From Arthrobacter globiformis (GTDB lineage Bacteria; Actinomycetota; Actinomycetes; Actinomycetales; Micrococcaceae): a stretch of DNA of 64,000 nt. A model generated the notes under the pieces. That model did no database searches, was not told where the DNA came from, and saw only the letters and a list, made by a program, of their open reading frames with translations. The translations under genes were made by a program, and so were the position numbers. Below, in pieces: positions 58,634-64,000 of this stretch. Every line of letters begins with the position of its first letter. Within the stretch, counting starts at the first letter, position 1. Location of the stretch: contig NZ_JAUSZX010000001.1 of NCBI RefSeq assembly GCF_030818015.1, forward strand, positions 3,596,001-3,660,000, in the 5' to 3' direction.

Positions 58634-59854
58634 CTAGTTCCCCTGATACCTGCTGAGGAAGTCTCCCATGCGGCCAATTGCTTCCTCGATGTCCTTGACG
58701 TTCGGCAAGGTCACCATCCGGAAGTGGTCGGGCCGGACCCAGTTGAACGCCCGGCCGTGGGAAACCAGGATCTTCTGTTCCTTCAGCAGGTCCAGGACAA
58801 ACTTTTCGTCGTCCCGGATGTTGTAGACCTCCGGGTCCAGCTTGGGGAACAGGTAGAGGGCTCCGCGTGCCTGCTGCGTGCTCACTCCTGGGATGGCGTT
58901 GAGCATGTCGTACGCCTTGTTGCGCTGCTCCAGCAGGCGGCCGCCGGGCAGGATGAGGTCGTTGATGCTTTGGTAGCCGCCTAGTGCCGTCTGAATCGCG
59001 TGCTGGGCCGGGACGTTGGCGCACAGCCGCATGTTGGCCAGCAGGTTGATGCCCTCAAGATAGTCGGCGGCTTCCTTCTTGGGCCCGGAGATAGCCATCC
59101 ATCCCGCCCGGTAGCCGCAGACGCGGTAGGCCTTGGACAGCCCGCTGAAGGTCAGGCACAGCACGTCGTCGCCGGTGAGCCCGGCCATGTTCACGTGGAC
59201 GGCGTCCTCGTAGAGGATCTTCTCGTAGATTTCGTCGGCGAAGATCACCAGCCCGTGCTTTTCAGCCAGGGCAACGATCTTGCGCAGCGTGCTTTCCGGG
59301 TACACGGCGCCGGTAGGGTTGTTCGGGTTGATGACCACGATCCCCTTGGTGCGGGGCGTGATCTTGGCCTCGAGGTCCTCCAGGTCAGGCTGCCAGCCGG
59401 ACTCCTCGTCGCAGAGGTAGTGCACCGGACGTCCGCCGGCCAGCGCCACCGAAGCGGTCCACAGCGGGTAGTCCGGGGTGGGGATCAGGATCTCGTCGCC
59501 CTCTTCGAGCAGGGCCATCAGCGACATGGTGATGAGCTCGCTGACCCCGTTGCCCAGGTAGATGTCGTCCACGTGGATGCTTTGGATACCGCGGGTCTGG
59601 TAGTACTGCGAGACGGCGGTGCGGGCCGAGAAGATGCCGCGGGAATCGCTGTATCCCTGGGCGTGGGGCAGGTGGCGGATCATGTCCACCAAAATCGCGT
59701 CCGGCGCTTCAAAACCGAAGGGTGCGGGGTTGCCGATGTTCAGTTTGAGGATGCGGTGACCCTCTGCCTCCATCTGCTGGGCGGCCTGAAGAATCGGTCC
59801 ACGGATGTCGTAAAGGACATTATGAAGCTTGGTGGACTGCTTGAATTCTGCCAT
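58634..59854 (-). CDS. alaA: Alanine aminotransferase AlaA-type
   Basis: 406 residues. It is a fold-type I PLP aminotransferase: LKLNIGNPAPFGFEAPD, YSDSRGIFSARTAVSQYYQTRG, NPNNPTGAVYP, IFADEIYEKI and the PLP lysine in TFSGLSKAYRVCGYRAGW. It matches the E. coli AlaA (YfbQ) group and interconverts alanine with pyruvate and glutamate with 2-oxoglutarate. CATATT ends 7 bases before the ATG. A terminator separates it from the osmoprotectant operon upstream, and ppk2 may share its transcript. Confidence 0.93.
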   Translation of the reverse strand: MAEFKQSTKLHNVLYDIRGPILQAAQQMEAEGHRILKLNIGNPAPFGFEAPDAILVDMIRHLPHAQGYSDSRGIFSARTAVSQYYQTRGIQSIHVDDIYLGNGVSELITMSLMALLEEGDEILIPTPDYPLWTASVALAGGRPVHYLCDEESGWQPDLEDLEAKITPRTKGIVVINPNNPTGAVYPESTLRKIVALAEKHGLVIFADEIYEKILYEDAVHVNMAGLTGDDVLCLTFSGLSKAYRVCGYRAGWMAISGPKKEAADYLEGINLLANMRLCANVPAQHAIQTALGGYQSINDLILPGGRLLEQRNKAYDMLNAIPGVSTQQARGALYLFPKLDPEVYNIRDDEKFVLDLLKEQKILVSHGRAFNWVRPDHFRMVTLPNVKDIEEAIGRMGDFLSRYQGN

Positions 59855-59968
59855 TCATCAAATATGCCACAAGCGGGATGCACTTCCGGGGAGACGTGCC
59901 TCACACAGTGTTGACCGCAAGGCACCACGGGCGTGACCCGCAGAACCCGTCGCCCGTCTAACGACGAC

Positions 59969-60009
59969 GACGGCGGCTGCCGGTCCGCGCGGAACCGGCA
60001 ACCGCCGTC
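59969..60009 (-). terminator. Terminator of the osmoprotectant operon
   Basis: GACGGCGGCTGCCGGT pairs with 59994-60009 except for one bulge; it lies 26 bases past the stop of the binding-protein gene. Confidence 0.7.
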
Positions 60010-60034
60010 CTACTCACCCAGTCAGTAATGAGAA

Positions 60035-60994
60035 TTACTTGACGATGCCCTTGTCCTTGAGCCATGCAGCAGCCGCGTCCTTGGCGTTCTGCTTCTGGCT
60101 TCCGCTCACGGCACGGTTGAGGTTGATCAGGTCGTCCGTGGTGAGGGTCTTGGAAACGTTGTTGAGTGCCTCCTTGGCCTTGTCCGTCACCTTCGCGTCG
60201 TTGTAGAGCGGGAGCACCTGCTGGGCCTTGAAGTTGTTCTTCGGGTCCTCCAGCACAACGAGGTCATTGTCAGCGATGGACGGCGTGGTGGTGAAGATGT
60301 CGGCCACCTGGACCTCGTCGCTCAGGAGCGCCTGCAGCGTGAGGTTGCCGCCGCCGTCGCTGAAGGGCTTGAGACCCTTGAGCTCGCAGTTGTAGTTCTT
60401 CTTGAGCCCCGGGAACCCGTAGGACCGGGTTTCGAACGTGGCGGGTGCGGCCATGGTCAGGTCCTTGCAGACTTTGGCCAGATCCTCAATGGACTTCAGC
60501 TGGTATTTTTCCGCGGTGGCCTTGGTGACCACCATGGCGTCCTTGTCCTCGGCCTTGGAGGGCTCAAGGACGGCGAGACCCTGAGGCAGTTTGCTTGGAA
60601 GGGCCTTGTAGACGTCCTCCGGCGTGACCTCGGCAGCCTGCGCGTCGACGTGGGACAGAAGGTTGCCGGAGTAGTCCGGAACGACGTCCACCGAACCGTC
60701 CTGAACGGCCTTGAAATAGATCTCGCGGGAGCCGATGTTCGGCTTGGTGGTGGCGGTGACTCCGGCCGCGTTCAAAGCGCCGGCATAGATCTCGGCGATG
60801 ATCTGGCTTTCCGGGAAGTCCGCGGACCCGACGACGAGGGAACCGCCGGAGGTGGCGCCGCCGGTTGCACTCGTGGAGGGGGAAGACAGCGGATTGCCGC
60901 TGCTGCAGGCGGACAGGGCGAGGGCGACGCCGACACCGGCGGCGAGGCCGCCCAGGCCACGGCGGGTAAGGGTCGTGCGGACGGGATACTTCAT
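60035..60994 (-). CDS. Osmoprotectant-binding lipoprotein (ProX/OpuCC type)
   Basis: 319 residues from ATG 60994, with AAGGAGG seven bases upstream. A twin-arginine-like TRRGLGG and lipobox LSAC (about residue 30) lead to the choline/glycine-betaine-binding fold: VVGSADFPESQIIAEIYAGAL, GSREIYFKAVQDGSVDVVPDYSGNLL and NAKDAAAAWLKDKGIV. It is the last gene of ATPase-permease-permease-binding protein, the OpuC order. The start overlaps the preceding stop (ATGA). The exact ligand is uncertain. Confidence 0.92.
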   Translation of the reverse strand: MKYPVRTTLTRRGLGGLAAGVGVALALSACSSGNPLSSPSTSATGGATSGGSLVVGSADFPESQIIAEIYAGALNAAGVTATTKPNIGSREIYFKAVQDGSVDVVPDYSGNLLSHVDAQAAEVTPEDVYKALPSKLPQGLAVLEPSKAEDKDAMVVTKATAEKYQLKSIEDLAKVCKDLTMAAPATFETRSYGFPGLKKNYNCELKGLKPFSDGGGNLTLQALLSDEVQVADIFTTTPSIADNDLVVLEDPKNNFKAQQVLPLYNDAKVTDKAKEALNNVSKTLTTDDLINLNRAVSGSQKQNAKDAAAAWLKDKGIVK

Positions 60995-61734
60995 GCGGTG
61001 CCTCCTTGAACAGCAGCCGCCGCGGGCGCGGCAGCCGAGAGATCGGTGGCGGCCTTGCGGCCGCCCTTGGAACGTGCGGAAAGTCCCGGTGAAACGACCA
61101 GCCGCTGCCCGGCCGCCAGGACGAGGTCGACGACGATCGCCAGCGCCGCGATGAGCAGCGAGCCAGCCAGCATCCGCGGGAAGTCCTGGAGCACCAGCCC
61201 GTCGAACAGATAGCGCCCCAGGCCGCCGAGCGGAAGGTAGGCCACCACCGACACGGTGGCGATCACCTGCAGCACGGCGGTGCGGATACCGCCGAACATC
61301 ACCAGGAGCCCGTTGGGAACCTCCACGCCGAACAGGACCTGCAGCTCTCTCATGCCCATGGCGCGGGCGGCATCCACCACGTTGGAGTCCACGCTGGCGA
61401 TGCCGGCGTACGTGCCGGCCAGCAGCGGCGGCACCGTGAGGATAACCAGCGCCCACACCGGCGGCATGAGCCCGCTTCCGGCGACGAGGGCGAAGAGCAC
61501 CAGCAGCCCGAGTGTGGGCAGCGCGCGGAGGGCGCCGGCCACGGCCACGGCCACAACGCGGCCCCTGCCCGTGTGCCCGATGTAGAGCCCGACCGGGACG
61601 GCGATGGCTGCGGCGATGATCAGGACCAGGCCGCTGTACTGCAGGTGTTCGAGCAGGCGGACAGGTATCCCGCCCGGACCGGACCAGTGCGTTGGATCCG
61701 CCAGCCAGGCGAATGTCTCAGTGAAGATGTTCAT
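60991..61734 (-). CDS. Osmoprotectant ABC transporter permease
   Basis: 247 residues from ATG 61734, overlapping the previous permease stop by one base (TGATG-type junction). About five to six helices, with GHTGRGRVVAVAVAGALRALPTLGLLVLF and the EAA-like DAARAMGMRELQVLFGVEVPNGLLVMFGGIR. The C-terminal tail is Ala-rich. It forms the channel with the second permease. Confidence 0.91.
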   Translation of the reverse strand: MNIFTETFAWLADPTHWSGPGGIPVRLLEHLQYSGLVLIIAAAIAVPVGLYIGHTGRGRVVAVAVAGALRALPTLGLLVLFALVAGSGLMPPVWALVILTVPPLLAGTYAGIASVDSNVVDAARAMGMRELQVLFGVEVPNGLLVMFGGIRTAVLQVIATVSVVAYLPLGGLGRYLFDGLVLQDFPRMLAGSLLIAALAIVVDLVLAAGQRLVVSPGLSARSKGGRKAATDLSAAAPAAAAVQGGTA

Positions 61735-62443
61735 CAGCCCGCCCCCGCGTGCACTTTGGCGTCGGCGAGGAATTCGGCGCCGGACCTGGCGTTCGCGTCG
61801 GTCCTTAGGGAGCCTGCCCTGGTCCACGGCGTGAGGACCCGTTCCAGGATCACCAGCAGCGCGTCCATCACCAGGGCCAGCAGGAGGATGGCGACAATCC
61901 CCACCACTACTTCGGTGACGAAATTCCGCTGCAGTCCGTCCGTGAACAGCATCCCGAGGTTTCCAACCCCCAGCAGGGCGGCGACGCTCACCAGCGAAAT
62001 GTTGCTCACCGACACCACACGCAGGCCGGCGAACATCACGGGCAGGGACAGCGGCAGGTCGATCTGCAGGAACCGGGCGGTCGGCTGGTAGCCCATGGCC
62101 ACAGCCGCCTGCCGGAGGTCATCATCCACGGAATCGAAGGCGTCCATGGCGGCCCGCACCAGCAGCGCCACCGCGTAAATGGTCAGGGCGACAATGACGT
62201 TCAGTGGGTCAAGGATCCGGGTTCCCAGCAGGGGCGGCAGGATGATGAACAGGGCCAGGGAAGGGATGGTATAGAGCAGGGAACTCACGGTGGCCACGAG
62301 CTGCCGGAGTGCGCTGTGCCGCCGCGAGAACTGTGCCAGCGGGATGGAGATCAGCAGGCCAAGGATCATCGGAACCAGGGCCAGGACCAGGTGCTGGCCG
62401 GCCCGTTCAAAGACCATGGGGCTGTTCGCCAGGAACCACTCCA

Positions 62444-62444
<1 letters not shown>
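61734..62444 (-). CDS. Osmoprotectant ABC transporter permease
   Basis: 236 residues. It has the OpuCB-like pattern ATVSSLLYTIPSLALFIILPPLLGTRI and the EAA-type DLRQAAVAMGYQPTARFLQIDLPLSLPVMFAGLRVVSVSNISLVSVAALLG. The start overlaps the ATPase stop by one base and the stop overlaps the next start, so the four genes are tightly coupled. Confidence 0.91.
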
Positions 62445-63532
<1,088 letters not shown>

Positions 63533-63637
63533 ACCCGGCTTACCTAACTGTTGGGCGGCAACATCGGACGGTAAAGCGAATTGATCATAAGCACGCTGTT
63601 TTTTGGCTGTAAAGCGCGTCTTGACACAGCGTAACCA

Positions 63638-63665
63638 GTGCCCGCGGCAAAACCGCCGCAGGCAC
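63638..63665 (-). terminator. Hairpin after rsgA
   Basis: GTGCC-C-GCGGC / GCCGC-A-GGCAC around AAAACC, one mismatch in the stem, 40 bases past the rsgA stop. Confidence 0.5.
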
Positions 63666-63704
63666 GGATACCGTAATCATTCGGAGACAAACACTCCAGG
63701 TTCA

Positions 63705-64000
63705 TCAATGGCGGTAGCGTTCAGCAGCCCGCTGGCTGCGGCCGGCCACCACCACCTTCTGGTGCCATTCCCGCTGGTACGCCCTTCTCGCCGCAGCGTC
63801 GTGGCGCCGCTCAAGGGCAGCGAGCTCGCGCTGGAGCTTGACGTAGCTGGCCCACCGCCTCTCCTCGAGGGAACCGTCGTCGAGCGCCGCCCGGACGGCG
63901 CACCCGGGTTCCCTGTCATGGGCGCAGTCGGCGAAGCGGCAGTGCTCGAAGAGCGCCTGCAGGTCGCCGAACATCTCCTCCATGCCGTCCTCGGCGTCGA
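63705..64000 (-). CDS. rsgA: Ribosome small-subunit GTPase RsgA, C-terminal part (window edge)
   Basis: The frame is open to the window end; the last 98 residues are present and the N-terminus lies beyond base 64000. The zinc-binding C-terminal domain is seen: FEHCRFADCAHDREPGCAV supplies Cys and His ligands, then ALDDGSLEERRWASYVKLQREL, typical of RsgA. The basic tail (RAYQREWHQKVVV) is also usual. RsgA checks 30S subunit maturation. The GTPase motifs cannot be seen here. Confidence 0.85.
   Translation of the reverse strand, partial: DAEDGMEEMFGDLQALFEHCRFADCAHDREPGCAVRAALDDGSLEERRWASYVKLQRELAALERRHDAAARRAYQREWHQKVVVAGRSQRAAERYRH

Noticed and set aside
58599..59024. N-terminal extension of PPK2 into alaA
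   Set aside because: The extension is out-of-frame alaA sequence, and ATG 58598 has a good ribosome-binding site.

Overview
The window is GC-rich chromosomal DNA from a member of the Micrococcaceae (Actinobacteria), most likely Arthrobacter, Pseudarthrobacter or Paenarthrobacter. The evidence is actinobacterial marker proteins (DUF3107, DUF3117, a SigE/anti-sigma/TatB/Mrp block, actinobacterial DapD, GluABCD) and many GTG starts. Gene order is that of a stable core chromosome. I see no phage, insertion sequence, CRISPR array, rRNA or tRNA gene.

Region by region. 1-4.9 kb: 3' part of a multicopper oxidase, a MoeB/ThiF-rhodanese protein, a TetR regulator, DUF3107, a small membrane protein and a pterin dehydratase-glyoxalase fusion. 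5-8.2 kb: thiamine genes thiO-thiS-thiG behind a TPP riboswitch, with thiE divergent. 8.3-16 kb: a ferritin-like protein, an RNB ribonuclease, a DEAD-box helicase with a long leader, a solitary DNA methyltransferase, a PHP phosphoesterase and an Xaa-Pro aminopeptidase. 16-23.5 kb: an envelope-stress block (stress protein, PRC/MgtE-N/CBS protein, DUF1003, Mrp, TatB, anti-sigma factor, SigE, O-methyltransferase) and the tiny DUF3117 gene. 23.8-26.4 kb: a membrane mannosyltransferase-like protein, a DivIVA-like protein and a LOG-family protein. 26.4-29.8 kb: the gluABCD glutamate transporter. 29.8-37.7 kb: dapE/dapD and dapC-fdxA (lysine/peptidoglycan precursor), a secreted transglycosylase-like protein, a TetR regulator and gltA. 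37.8-43.6 kb: an MFS exporter with a divergent ArsR-type regulator, typA and an SGNH lipoprotein. 43.6-50.9 kb: a peptide ABC transporter interrupted by a PH-domain gene. 51-60 kb: ychF, rmuC, ispH, xseAB, ppk2 and alaA. 60-63.5 kb: an osmoprotectant ABC transporter. 63.7 kb to the end: the C-terminus of RsgA.

The proteins are mostly recognisable housekeeping and transport functions, and I do not see an obvious new multi-gene system. The less explained signals are in the DNA. (1) Short tandem duplications span the stop codons of several genes (dapE, dapD, DUF3117, and imperfectly the pterin dehydratase-VOC gene). (2) A TANNNT box repeatedly sits exactly 7-8 bases before the start codon, which predicts leaderless mRNAs. 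(3) A palindrome overlaps the promoters of the MFS/ArsR pair. (4) Two near-identical CRP/GlxR-like sites lie ahead of gltA and the peptide-binding protein gene. (5) A TPP riboswitch contains the thiO ribosome-binding site. (6) Stem-loops follow the binding-protein genes of two ABC operons. Starts were moved from the longest reading frame wherever a ribosome-binding site, a promoter box or the family N-terminus argued for it.
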